Shown here: positions 1-7,707 of the stretch, piece by piece | How the letters are laid out: each line of letters begins with the position of its first letter | Position numbering within the stretch: position 1 is the stretch's first letter | NCBI GenBank assembly: GCA_009840525.1 | Contig: VXNP01000068.1 | Span: forward strand, 1-50,830 | Reading direction: 5' to 3' | DNA from: Gammaproteobacteria bacterium | GTDB taxonomy: Bacteria > Gemmatimonadota > Gemmatimonadetes > Longimicrobiales > Gaopeijiaceae | DNA: 50,830 nucleotides | Translations under genes and position numbers: made by a program | The notes under the pieces: generated by a model | Database searches by the model: none | Told to the model about the DNA's origin: nothing | The model's input: the letters and a program-made list of their open reading frames with translations, nothing else

Positions 1-2208
1 CATGATCTCCTTCACGCGCGACAGGTGGTTCCTGTATTCGGTGTTGCCAAGATTCGCGAGGTGGAGGGTCACGACGTGAAGCCGCCCGGCGAACGTGAGA
101 CGCACGCCGCCCGAGAGGCCGAAGACCGCGTATCCATCGGTTGGCTGCTCGAACTGCCCCGTCCGCTCCTGGTTCGAGGCCAATCGCGCCTCGGCCTCCA
201 CGAACCAGTCCACCGGCGAATAACCGATCGCAAGGCGACCCTGGAGCGGGGGCATGAACGGGAGGGGCTCGTTTGTGGCGCGGATCGTGCCGCGTATGTA
301 CGACGCGACGGCCTCCAGCTTGAGTCCGGCCGGCGTCGACCAACCGAGCAGGCTCTCGAACCCGGTCAGAACAGCGTCCTCGCCCACGTACTGGTAGATG
401 GGGAGCCGTATGCGGCTGAGTCTCCCCGTCGCCTGCGGAAAGATGTAGCCCTCGATCGTGTTTCGGAACCACGTCGCCTCCGCGCTCAGGCGTCGTCCCG
501 TGACACGCCCGAACACGTCGATTCCGAGTCCCGTTTCCGTCCCGAGCGAGGGATTGCCGACGTCGAATGAGTTGGCCGCGAGGTGCGGCCCCTCCGAGTA
601 GAGTTCGTTTACGTCGGGCGTGCGAAAGGCACGCGCCACGCTCGCTCCCAGGGTGAACTGCCCCGTCAATGGCAGAAGTGCGCCCAGAGAGCCGGACATC
701 GCGTCGAAGGAACGTGCGCGGATGTGCCCGATATCGGACAGCTCTTCCTCGTTCGGTTCCAGCTCGACCCGGTCGTAGCGGAGTCCGGCCTCGATCGACA
801 CCGGATCGAGCCGGATCTCCTCCATGACATACGCGGCCTGCGTCGTGCGCCGGGAATTCGGGGTGTACAGCGCGCCTCCGAATCCGAAGTACTCCCACGA
901 GACTCTCGCTCCCACGGCGCCCGATGCGAACGGCCCCCACGCGGCGTGCCGCGCCCGCGCCTCCCCGCTCGTGATCTGGCGCTCGAACAGCGTTCCCAGG
1001 ATGTCCGGGGGTTCCCACTCGTGGTGCCGGTACCACGTGTAGCCGGCATCGAGTTCAATCGCCTCCAGGCCTCCCCCAGGCCGGATGACGCTGCGAAATC
1101 GGCCGGCGGCCCGCTCCTGCTCCGTGCGCACCGCGTTCGTGTGGCCGCCGAGGAAGCCTCCGGGGATCCCGTAGTCGTTCGCGTAGAAGCGAAACGCACC
1201 GCCCGCATAGCCCCAGTCGTCCACCCACGATGTCCCGGCCGCCACGCCCCAGGTGTCGACCTGGGTTCCCTCCAGCCTCCCGATGGGCGTCCGCAGATCC
1301 CCTGCCTGATGCATCGATGCCTCGATGCGGAGCGGGATGTGCTCGGTGACTCCGACCGTCACCTGGCTGCTCCCTCCGATGCCGCGCGTGGCTCCCCGGC
1401 CGTTGAGCGAAGTGAAGCCGGTCGCCCGGTCAGGCGCCGCCCGGGGCACCTCGTCCCGAACCACGTTGATCACGCCGCCGAGGGCGTTGCTGCCGTAGAG
1501 GATCGCGCTCGGTCCGCGAATCACTTCGATCCGCCGAGCGGAGGAGGGGGGGGTCGCCGTGGCGTGGTCCGCGCCGCTGCTGAGGACGTCGCCCACCCGC
1601 TGGCCATCCTCGAGCACGAGGATCCTGTCTCCGCCCAGGCCGCGGATGACGGGCTGGGAGGTGCCCGGCCCCATGCTGGTCACGGCTACCCCCGGGACCG
1701 ATTCCACCGTCTGCGCGAGGGTGGCCGCCAGTTGCCGCTGCAGCTTCTCCCCCGCGAAGACGGCGGAAGGCCGGATCGTCTCGTTCGCGGCCGTGGGATT
1801 CAGGACCGCCGTGACGACAACGTCCGGCAAGGGGATGGCGGCTACCTCGAGGTCGACGGTGACCATCTCTCCCGGGCGGACATCGACGGCAACCGCCGCG
1901 TACCCGAGTCGATCGACCCGAAGCCGATACCGCTCGCCATCGGGCACGGCGATGCGGAACGACCCGTCGCCGTGCGTAACCGCGCTGCCGCCCGTGCTGA
2001 CAACCATCGCGGTCGCGCCCGCGAGAGGCATCCCGCCGTCTGCCGACCGGACAATTCCCACCAGGTGGTCGAGGGTGTCTGCGGCCTGCTGTTCGACAGG
2101 TGCAAAGGCCGCCGAGGGTGCCGGAACGCCTGCGAGGATCATCCCGAGGAGGAAAACGGGGACGGGAAAGCGTCTGTATATCGTTATGGAAATGCCGGGT
2201 GACGACAT
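1..2208 (-). CDS. TonB-dependent outer-membrane receptor, ZnuD-like (3' end cut by window edge)
   Basis: An outer-membrane gated channel, probably for a metal or metal chelate. The reading frame stays open from an ATG at 2208 to base 1 (736 codons); the last strands of the barrel lie outside. AGGAG sits 7 bases before the start. The protein has a signal peptide (about residues 1-36), a carboxypeptidase-like beta-sandwich (about 48-120) and a TonB plug containing VPGVAVTSMGPG, PVIRGLGGDRILVLEDG, SGADHA and IEVIRGPSAILYGSNALGGV. That plug wording, with its 'DHA' segment, is typical of the ZnuD zinc-receptor branch. A barrel follows. It lies 87 bases downstream of a small secreted protein and of a Fur/Zur-like palindrome at 2802-2823. 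Zinc as substrate is inferred from plug similarity and context; iron or copper remain possible. Confidence 0.88.
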   Translation of the reverse strand, partial: MSSPGISITIYRRFPVPVFLLGMILAGVPAPSAAFAPVEQQAADTLDHLVGIVRSADGGMPLAGATAMVVSTGGSAVTHGDGSFRIAVPDGERYRLRVDRLGYAAVAVDVRPGEMVTVDLEVAAIPLPDVVVTAVLNPTAANETIRPSAVFAGEKLQRQLAATLAQTVESVPGVAVTSMGPGTSQPVIRGLGGDRILVLEDGQRVGDVLSSGADHATATPPSSARRIEVIRGPSAILYGSNALGGVINVVRDEVPRAAPDRATGFTSLNGRGATRGIGGSSQVTVGVTEHIPLRIEASMHQAGDLRTPIGRLEGTQVDTWGVAAGTSWVDDWGYAGGAFRFYANDYGIPGGFLGGHTNAVRTEQERAAGRFRSVIRPGGGLEAIELDAGYTWYRHHEWEPPDILGTLFERQITSGEARARHAAWGPFASGAVGARVSWEYFGFGGALYTPNSRRTTQAAYVMEEIRLDPVSIEAGLRYDRVELEPNEEELSDIGHIRARSFDAMSGSLGALLPLTGQFTLGASVARAFRTPDVNELYSEGPHLAANSFDVGNPSLGTETGLGIDVFGRVTGRRLSAEATWFRNTIEGYIFPQATGRLSRIRLPIYQYVGEDAVLTGFESLLGWSTPAGLKLEAVASYIRGTIRATNEPLPFMPPLQGRLAIGYSPVDWFVEAEARLASNQERTGQFEQPTDGYAVFGLSGGVRLTFAGRLHVVTLHLANLGNTEYRNHLSRVKEIM

Positions 2209-2295
2209 GATTGTCTCCTGCTGGGTGCGCAGTCGGGGGCGCACCCCTGGAAAAGCCTTCGGCCGACCCCGGGGCCGGCCTGAGGGGACTTCTCG

Positions 2296-2613
2296 CTACA
2301 GAGAGACGGCGAGGGGCGGAGCGCGGCTTCGGTGGGGAGAGAAGTGGAGGGCCGCTGGGGCCGGGCCGGGTTCCGCGATCGTGGGAGTATGAAACAGGTT
2401 CGGGCCGGTGAAAGCAGGCGCATATGACTTGGTGGCATGACCGGGAGTCTGCGCCAGCTGGCACACGGAACACTCCGCAGCCGACTCGGCCTCGTCCTCA
2501 GGCGAGTGGAAGGCCTCTGCCACGGAGGCGACGAAGAGCGAGAGGACGACGGCGATTCCGGTGAGCGGGTGCACGCGCCCCCGGATCCGCGCTGGATCAA
2601 TTCCGTGGGCCAT
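2296..2613 (-). CDS. Small secreted Cys/His protein, DUF2946-like
   Basis: A 105-aa protein with a hydrophobic N-terminal segment (about residues 18-35, ending AEAFH), then an acidic stretch, a CSVCQLA motif and scattered histidines. Small exported proteins with a C-x-x-C and histidines (DUF2946 type) are often found just before TonB-receptor genes and are thought to handle metal; assignment to that family is from appearance only. GGGGGAG precedes the ATG by 4 bases. The gene leads the ZnuD-like receptor by 87 bases on the same strand, and the palindrome at 2802-2823 is about 190 bases upstream, so both may be one metal-regulated unit. Confidence 0.6.
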   Translation of the reverse strand: MAHGIDPARIRGRVHPLTGIAVVLSLFVASVAEAFHSPEDEAESAAECSVCQLAQTPGHATKSYAPAFTGPNLFHTPTIAEPGPAPAALHFSPHRSRAPPLAVSL

Positions 2614-2801
2614 CGGCTCCCCCGTGCCGCTTCGCGGGCCGCCGCGAGGCCCCGATGCGGGACCGACGGCTACGCGGACCAGGAATGTGTCCTTGCATCA
2701 TGTATGCGCCGGAACTCCGGCTTGCTTGCGCCCGCGGTTCTGAGCGCGGTCGGTGGTGGCACGCCTCCTGCCAGCAGAAAGAGGCGCGATTGCCTGGACC
2801 G

Positions 2802-2823
2802 TAATGATAAATGCTTATCATTA
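2802..2823. promoter_or_regulatory. Fur/Zur-family operator-like palindrome
   Basis: A perfect 9-4-9 inverted repeat, TAATGATAA-N4-TTATCATTA, in an AT-rich island within GC-rich DNA. The TGATAA/TTATCA half-sites resemble Fur-family boxes. It lies in the 237-base gap between the end of the ankyrin lipoprotein gene and the start of the small Cys/His protein gene, both on the minus strand. It is too AT-rich, and has no U-tract, to be a good terminator. It would control the small protein and the ZnuD-like receptor. I see nothing else clear in the rest of this gap (2614-2801), which would form a long 5' leader. Confidence 0.6.
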
Positions 2824-2850
2824 GCGATCAAGGGCTGGAGCGAATACCCT

Positions 2851-3942
2851 TCAGCGGCCCGCTTGGCGGAGCGTCGCAGCCGCCTCTGAATTGCCGTCGA
2901 GTTCTGCTGCTTCCAGAGGCGTCCGACCGTCGTAGTCACGGACCGACACATCAGCGCCAGCCGCGAGCAGGACGTTCAGAATGTCGGTGTTCTCCGCATT
3001 CGCCGCCGAATGCAAGGGTGTCGCACCCCTTGCGTTCCTGGCGTTCAAGTGGGCTCCGGCCTGGATAAGCGCCGCGGCGACCTCGGGGCCACGGCCGAAA
3101 GACGCCGCGCTGTGCAGGGGTGTTGCGGACGTTGCCAACTCCCGGGCGTGCACGTCCGCCCCTGCTTCGATGAGGGCAAGAGCCATTTCGGGGTTGTCGT
3201 TGTTGGACAGCGCCCTCAGAAGAGGCGTATCTCCGTGCCCGTTCTCGACGTTCACGTCGGATCCCCCGCTTACGAGAGCCAACGCTACTTCGGGGTTCTC
3301 GTTGTTTGCCGCCGCCTGGTGGAGCGGTGCCTCGTCGAGGTAGCCCGCGCGAGTGTCGAGATCGGCGCCGGCCCGCATGAGAGCGAGGACCATTTCGGGG
3401 TTTTCGTTGGACCGCGCCGCGAGGGAAAGGGCTGTCGGTCCTCCGGGGTTCGCGGCGTTCACGTCCACTCCGGCGCGGACGAAGGTCAAGGCTACCTCCG
3501 GGTTCTCGTTGAACGCTGCCGCGCCGAGCAGGTGTCGGGTCTCGGCGCGTGCGCCGGCTCTTAGAAGGACGAGAGCCACTTCGGGATTCCCGTTGTACCG
3601 CGCAGCCATGTCCAGGGGTGCCCGATGCATGGCGGTTGTGCCGAAGTAGTTGTCCAGGGCGTCGATGTCGGCCCCGGCGTCGATAACCGCTTCCACCACA
3701 CCTGGGTGCTCGCTCCAGGCCGCAGCGAGATGAAGGGGAGTCAGACCGGCTGAATCCGGGACCATCGCGTCCGCGCCCGCCTGCAGGCAGACCCTCGTAT
3801 CGCCGGGAGTTGCCGACCTGAAGAAGGCTTCGGTATTCCAGGTTGCGCAATCGGGGGGCGCGCAAGCGGCCAGCAGGAACGCTGTCAGAATCAAGCGCTG
3901 CCTCAACCAGGTCGAAGGCAGGTTCGCGGGGATCACCAACAA
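2851..3942 (-). CDS. Ankyrin-repeat lipoprotein
   Basis: A 363-aa protein with a lipoprotein signal (LLAAC, Cys27) followed by about nine ankyrin units that fill the rest of the chain. Ankyrin repeats bind protein partners; here they would sit outside the cytoplasm on a lipid anchor. The units are unusual: the usual 'GH.EVV' turn is replaced by NENPE or close variants (NENPEVALTFVRAGV, NENPEMVLALMRAGA, NDNPEMALALIEAGA). The start is uncertain: TTG at 3942, TTG at 3939 or GTG at 3936 are all in frame and none has a strong ribosome site. It begins 24 bases after queE and looks like the last gene of the methyltransferase-queE operon. Partner unknown. Confidence 0.82.
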   Translation of the reverse strand: MLVIPANLPSTWLRQRLILTAFLLAACAPPDCATWNTEAFFRSATPGDTRVCLQAGADAMVPDSAGLTPLHLAAAWSEHPGVVEAVIDAGADIDALDNYFGTTAMHRAPLDMAARYNGNPEVALVLLRAGARAETRHLLGAAAFNENPEVALTFVRAGVDVNAANPGGPTALSLAARSNENPEMVLALMRAGADLDTRAGYLDEAPLHQAAANNENPEVALALVSGGSDVNVENGHGDTPLLRALSNNDNPEMALALIEAGADVHARELATSATPLHSAASFGRGPEVAAALIQAGAHLNARNARGATPLHSAANAENTDILNVLLAAGADVSVRDYDGRTPLEAAELDGNSEAAATLRQAGR

Positions 3943-3966
3943 GCGGATCCGGACCAGGCTGCCACC

Positions 3967-4644
3967 TCAAACCCCCTTCGCGTCCGCGCCCCAGATGTGC
4001 TTGTGGAGCTGCGTCTGGAAACGAACCGGGAGGCCGTCTTCCAGAATCCAGCGGGCGAGTGCCTCGAGGTCGGTCGCTCCCCACACGGGCGACATCAGCA
4101 GCGCGTTCAGCGATCCGTGCCGAACGCGGTCCCCGAGGCCCCGCTCGGAGATGACGTCCCGAGCCCACTCGTAGTCGGCTCGATCCCCGACCACGAACTT
4201 CACTTCGTCGCCGGCGGTCAGGTGGTCGAGGTTCGACCACAGGTTGCGCGCGACCTCGCCCGATCCCGGGCACTTGAGGTCCATGATCTTGTGCGCGCGC
4301 GCATCGAGCTGCCCGACGTCGATGGCTCCGGACGTCTCCACCAGCACGGTGAACCCCGCTTCCAGCAGGCGGTCCACCAGGGTGTAGGCTCCCGCCTGGG
4401 CGAGCGGCTCCCCGCCGGTGAGCTCCACCAAGTCGCACCCGTGCGCGTCCACCGCGGCGAGGATCGCGTCGAACGACATGCGCTCCCCCCCGCTGAACGC
4501 ATAGGCCGTGTCGCACCAGACGCAGCGCAGCGGACAGCCGGTCAGGCGCACGAAGGTGCAGGGCATCCCCGCCCAGGTCGACTCCCCCTGGATCGAGTGG
4601 AAGATCTCGGTCACGCGGAGCGACTCTCGTCGGGAGGCGTTCAT
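3967..4644 (-). CDS. queE: 7-carboxy-7-deazaguanine synthase QueE (radical SAM)
   Basis: Converts 6-carboxy-tetrahydropterin to 7-carboxy-7-deazaguanine, a step to queuosine and other 7-deazaguanines. The 225-aa length suits the family. Residues 14-22 (IFHSIQGES) and the iron-sulfur cluster motif Cys37-x3-Cys41-x2-Cys44 are present, followed by the SAM-binding ELTGGEPL, VETSG and a C-terminal RFQTQLHKHIWG segment typical of QueE. The ATG overlaps the stop of the upstream 128-aa gene (ATGA), so translation is probably coupled. A second queuosine gene, queG, is at 9129-10355. queC, queD and queF are not in the window. Confidence 0.95.
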   Translation of the reverse strand: MNASRRESLRVTEIFHSIQGESTWAGMPCTFVRLTGCPLRCVWCDTAYAFSGGERMSFDAILAAVDAHGCDLVELTGGEPLAQAGAYTLVDRLLEAGFTVLVETSGAIDVGQLDARAHKIMDLKCPGSGEVARNLWSNLDHLTAGDEVKFVVGDRADYEWARDVISERGLGDRVRHGSLNALLMSPVWGATDLEALARWILEDGLPVRFQTQLHKHIWGADAKGV

Positions 4645-5027
4645 TCCGATCCGAACGAGTACGGGTCAGGCCTTGGCTCACCGTCCGCGTCCTCTCCCCG
4701 GCGCTCGATCCCGTCGTCGAGTAGCGACTTCACCTGGTCGAGCGACAGCTCGCGCAGATGGCCTTCGGCAGCGGTGCGTCCCTTTTCGCGGCAGAGCACC
4801 GGCGTCTGCACGTGTCCGATCACGCCGAGCCCGGTGGCCGCCCAGCGCGGAAACACCAGGTAGCCGACGTAGGGCGCGCGCAGGTCCGGCGTCTGTTCGA
4901 CCTCGAGCGATACCGTATACGGGTGGCCATCCGCGCCCTCGAAAGCGGGTGGCCGGTCGTGCGTATCCAGGTAGCCGCCCAGGGTCGCGTCGGGCACCCC
5001 GTGGATGTCGTCGGGCTCGTGGCTCAT
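4641..5027 (-). CDS. Conserved-looking protein of unknown function (128 aa)
   Basis: I do not recognise this protein. It is 128 aa, soluble, acidic and has no signal peptide or membrane segment. The middle contains YVGYLVFPRWAATGLGVIGH and a single Cys; the end carries an amphipathic helix (RELSLDQVKSLLDDGIERR). It overlaps by 4 bases both the methyltransferase gene upstream (5024-5027) and queE downstream (4641-4644). Such tight packing makes it a genuine gene and suggests a role shared with one of its neighbours. Confidence 0.8.
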   Translation of the reverse strand: MSHEPDDIHGVPDATLGGYLDTHDRPPAFEGADGHPYTVSLEVEQTPDLRAPYVGYLVFPRWAATGLGVIGHVQTPVLCREKGRTAAEGHLRELSLDQVKSLLDDGIERRGEDADGEPRPDPYSFGSE

Positions 5028-5977
5028 GGGACCCTGCCGGTCCGCAAGCTTCGCGCCGGTCCGGGAATGCCCGGATCAACCCCCTCCCACCGCACCTCCG
5101 GCACCTCCGCGAATCTCTTCGCCATCACCTCCATTGCCTCGGGGTTGTTGTCCACGAGGACGAACCTGCGTCCCAGCTCGTGCGCCGCCATCCCCGTGGT
5201 GCCGCTCCCCGCGAAGAAGTCGAGCACCAGGTCTCCCGGGCTGGAAGAGGCCATCACGATGCGGCGGAGGATGCCCAGCGGCTTCTGGGTGGGATACCCG
5301 GTCCGCTCGGCGCCGCTGGTGGGCACGATAGTGTGCCACCAGGTATCGGTGGGGAGCTTGCCGCGGGCGGCCTTCTCGGGTCCGACCAGTCCCGGCGCCA
5401 TGTACGGGATTCTCTCGATCGCGTCCACGTTGAAGACGTAGTCCGACAGGTTCTTGACGTAGAAGAGGATGTTGTCGTGCTTCGCCGGCCACCGCGTCTT
5501 CGGCCTCGCCCCGAAATCGTATGCCCAGATGATCTCGTTGAGGAGATTGTCCGGCCCGAACAGTTCGTCCAGCAGGAAGCGGCAGCGGTGCACTTCCCGG
5601 TAGTCGATGTGGAAATAGAGCGATCCGTGCTGGGCGAGGACGCGGTACGCCTCGACCAGCCTCGGCTCGAGGAATGCGAGGTAGTCGTCAAAGCTGTCGC
5701 GGAACCGCCTCGTGCCCAGGGACGCGGTCCGGTAGCGCTCGCCCTTGAAGCCCGTGCGATCACCGTTCGGGGACCGTGTCGTTCTGATGCGCGTGTGCCG
5801 CTGGACCCTGCCGGTATTGAAGGGCGGATCGACGTAGATGAGGTCCGCCAGCCCGTCCGGCAGGCCGCGGAGCACGTCGAGGTTGTCTCCGAAGACGATC
5901 CTGGAGGTTGGCGATGCCTCCCCTCCAGAAACGCATTCTCTTACCGGCTGATTCCCTTGGTTCCTCTTGCTTCCCAT
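5024..5977 (-). CDS. Site-specific DNA methyltransferase, beta class (N6-adenine or N4-cytosine)
   Basis: Transfers a methyl group from SAM to an exocyclic amino group of adenine or cytosine in DNA. In the 317-aa chain the catalytic DPPF (50-53) comes first and the SAM-binding FAGSG (255-259) near the end, the order that defines the beta class (N6_N4_Mtase fold). Between them is a region with the likely target-recognition part (about 55-95) and HDNILFYVK. No restriction endonuclease is adjacent, so it may be a solitary or regulatory methyltransferase. The start at 5977 is the only ATG that keeps motif I-type residues (IVFGDNLDVL), although no clear ribosome site precedes it. First gene of the operon that runs to 2851. 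Confidence 0.93.
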   Translation of the reverse strand: MGSKRNQGNQPVRECVSGGEASPTSRIVFGDNLDVLRGLPDGLADLIYVDPPFNTGRVQRHTRIRTTRSPNGDRTGFKGERYRTASLGTRRFRDSFDDYLAFLEPRLVEAYRVLAQHGSLYFHIDYREVHRCRFLLDELFGPDNLLNEIIWAYDFGARPKTRWPAKHDNILFYVKNLSDYVFNVDAIERIPYMAPGLVGPEKAARGKLPTDTWWHTIVPTSGAERTGYPTQKPLGILRRIVMASSSPGDLVLDFFAGSGTTGMAAHELGRRFVLVDNNPEAMEVMAKRFAEVPEVRWEGVDPGIPGPARSLRTGRVP

Positions 5978-6048
5978 GCGGCAAGCTAGAAACCGGCATA
6001 CCGGGATTCAAGGACGAGCCGGCCGTGACCGGTGCCGAGAACGGCTCG

Positions 6049-6143
6049 TTTGACGCTCACAGATGGCTGGCAACCTCCGTTGTCGATCATTCCCGCGCCG
6101 AGATGAGCGACAACGGGGTTTGACGCTCACGGATGATCGACAA
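6049..6143. repeat. Short direct and inverted repeats in a divergent intergenic region
   Basis: TTTGACGCTCACRGATG occurs twice, at 6049-6065 and 6119-6135, 70 bases apart. An 11-base inverted pair, TTGTCGATCAT (6080-6090) and ATGATCGACAA (6133-6143), is interleaved with it. The segment lies in the 225-base gap between the methyltransferase gene (leftward) and the dehydrogenase gene (rightward). It may hold operator sites for one or both promoters. No mobile-element gene is nearby. Confidence 0.55.
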
Positions 6144-6202
6144 AGCTCCTCTCCGGGCATATTCTCCTCTTCCCAGTCCCCCGAACCCAGAGAATCGAAC
6201 GA

Positions 6203-7228
6203 ATGAACGCCGCGCTGTTCCACGAGTACGGCGGTCCCGAGGTCGTGCGCATCGAGGAGGTGCCCGACCGGGCGCCCGGCCCCGGCGAGGTGCGGATCGC
6301 CGTGCGGGCGGCTGCGATGAACCATCTCGACCTGTGGGTCCGGCGCGGCCTGCCCATCGATATCGCGATGCCGCACATCGGTGGGTCGGATATCGCGGGC
6401 GTGGTGGAGGCGGTCGGTCCGGGCGCCGAGCACGTTCCGATCGGTGCGCGCGTGGTGGTGGACCCTTCGCTGGACTACGACTGGTACGACGGGGCCGCGC
6501 CCGGGCACAGCCTGCCGTCCCGTGAGCTCCGGATCATCGGTGAACACACGCCGGGCGGCTTCGCCGACTACGCGGTGGTCCCGGCTGCCAATCTGGTCGA
6601 GGTCCCGCCGGATGTACCATTCGAGGCCGCTGCCGCGGCCAGCCTGGTCGGCGTGACCGCGTGGCACGCGGTGGTGGTGCGCGGGCAGGTGTGCCCCGGG
6701 GAGCGGGTGCTGGTGACCGGCGCATCCGGCGGCGTGTCCACCATGGCCGTGCAGATCGCCCGCCACGCGGGCGCGGTCGTGTACGCGGTCACCAGCGGGG
6801 CCGAAAACGTCGCCCGCGTCCGCGAGCTGGGGGCCCACGTCGTCTACGACCGGCTGGAAGTCGACTACGGGCGCGCCCTCTGGAAGGACACCGGCGGGCA
6901 GGGCGTCGACCTGATCGTGGACTCGGTCGGCGCGGCCACCTGGAAATCGAATCTACGCGCCCTGCGCCAGAGCGGCCGTCTGGTCTGCTACGGAGCCACC
7001 ACCGGCCCTGTCGGCGAGACCAGCCTTCCCCTCCTCTTCTGGAAGAAGGCCTCGATTCTCGGGAGCACCATGGGCACGCCCGCCGACTACCGCAGGACAA
7101 TGCAGCTCGTCTTCGACGGCGTCATCCGGGCGCCCATCGACGAAGTCCTGCCGCTCGAGCGGGCGCGCGAAGCCCACGAGCGGCTCGAAGCGGGCAAGGT
7201 CTTCGGCAAGCTGGTGCTGCGGCCCTGA
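6203..7228 (+). CDS. Zinc-type alcohol dehydrogenase / quinone oxidoreductase family protein
   Basis: A 341-aa member of the medium-chain dehydrogenase/reductase superfamily. It has the N-terminal GroES-like domain (GGPEVVRIEEVP, MNHLDLWVRRG, HIGGSDIAGVVEAVG) and a Rossmann domain with VLVTGASGGVSTMAVQIA for NAD(P)H, then a C-terminal EVLPLERAREAHERLEAGKVFGKLVL. The structural-zinc cysteine cluster of classic alcohol dehydrogenases is not visible, so it probably belongs to the zinc-free quinone reductase branch. Substrate unknown. It stands alone, divergent from the methyltransferase operon. Confidence 0.9.
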   Translation: MNAALFHEYGGPEVVRIEEVPDRAPGPGEVRIAVRAAAMNHLDLWVRRGLPIDIAMPHIGGSDIAGVVEAVGPGAEHVPIGARVVVDPSLDYDWYDGAAPGHSLPSRELRIIGEHTPGGFADYAVVPAANLVEVPPDVPFEAAAAASLVGVTAWHAVVVRGQVCPGERVLVTGASGGVSTMAVQIARHAGAVVYAVTSGAENVARVRELGAHVVYDRLEVDYGRALWKDTGGQGVDLIVDSVGAATWKSNLRALRQSGRLVCYGATTGPVGETSLPLLFWKKASILGSTMGTPADYRRTMQLVFDGVIRAPIDEVLPLERAREAHERLEAGKVFGKLVLRP

Positions 7229-7305
7229 GGGTTGGCGTCAGGCTGTGGGCCCCTTCCTGGTCGCATGCGGGAACGCGTGCTTACTGTTCACTTCACTCCC
7301 TTGAT

Positions 7306-7340
7306 TTGTAACCATAAATCGTTACGTTATAGGTAACGAT
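7306..7340 (+). promoter_or_regulatory. Promoter and autoregulatory operator of the toxin-antitoxin pair
   Basis: An inverted repeat ATCGTTAC-N7-GTAACGAT (7318-7325 and 7333-7340) lies just before the toxin gene. A third GTAAC half-site is at 7308-7312, giving forward, reverse and forward half-sites. A plausible promoter, TTGTAA (7306-7311), 16 bases, then TATAGG (7328-7333), is covered by these sites. This is what is expected if the HTH antitoxin represses its own operon. AAGGAAG (7341-7347) follows as the ribosome site. Confidence 0.55.
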
Positions 7341-7354
7341 AAGGAAGCTCGTTC

Positions 7355-7690
7355 TTGGACATCGCCTTCAAGACCCGGAAGCTTGCGAAGATCTTCAACT
7401 CGGAAAAGGAACTCCAAAAAAAATACGGCGCTCCGATGATGCGGCGGATTGCGGCCCGTCTCGCCGTGTTGAAGAACGCCCGAACGCTCTCGATGGTGCC
7501 CAGTACTCCGCCCGAACGTCTGCATCCGCTCCGGGGCAAGCGGAAAGGGCAACACGCTGTGGACCTGGTTCACCCCTACAGGCTGATTCTCCAACCCAAT
7601 CACGATCCCCTTCCCCGCGGCAAGGACGGAAGCCTGGACACGGAGCAGGTGACAGCGATCACGATCATCGAAGTAACGGACTACCACTGA
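7355..7690 (+). CDS. higB: HigB/RelE-fold toxin
   Basis: A 111-aa basic protein with the order of elements seen in HigB-type ribosome-dependent mRNA nucleases: N-terminal FKTRKLAKIFNSEKEL helix, RIAARLAVLKNARTLSMV, PERLHPLRGKRKGQHAVDL, then the beta strand YRLILQPNH and a final AITIIEVTDYH. It starts with TTG at 7355, chosen because AAGGAAG lies 7 bases before it and no ATG fits. The HigA-like antitoxin gene begins 17 bases after its stop; toxin-first order is normal for higBA. The symbol reflects family resemblance; activity is inferred. Confidence 0.82.
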   Translation: MDIAFKTRKLAKIFNSEKELQKKYGAPMMRRIAARLAVLKNARTLSMVPSTPPERLHPLRGKRKGQHAVDLVHPYRLILQPNHDPLPRGKDGSLDTEQVTAITIIEVTDYH

Positions 7691-7707
7691 AGACCACGGG
7701 TTGGTAC

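Noticed and set aside
583-2202. A 539-codon open frame on the plus strand
   Set aside because: It is antisense to the ZnuD-like receptor, whose signal peptide, plug and barrel read well on the minus strand.
2802-2823. Reading the palindrome as a terminator of the ankyrin gene
   Set aside because: The stem is AT-rich and not followed by a U-run, so an operator explains it better.
2951-4681. A 576-codon open frame on the minus strand overlapping queE and the ankyrin gene
   Set aside because: Frame-shifted shadow of two good genes, with Arg-rich composition and no known motif.
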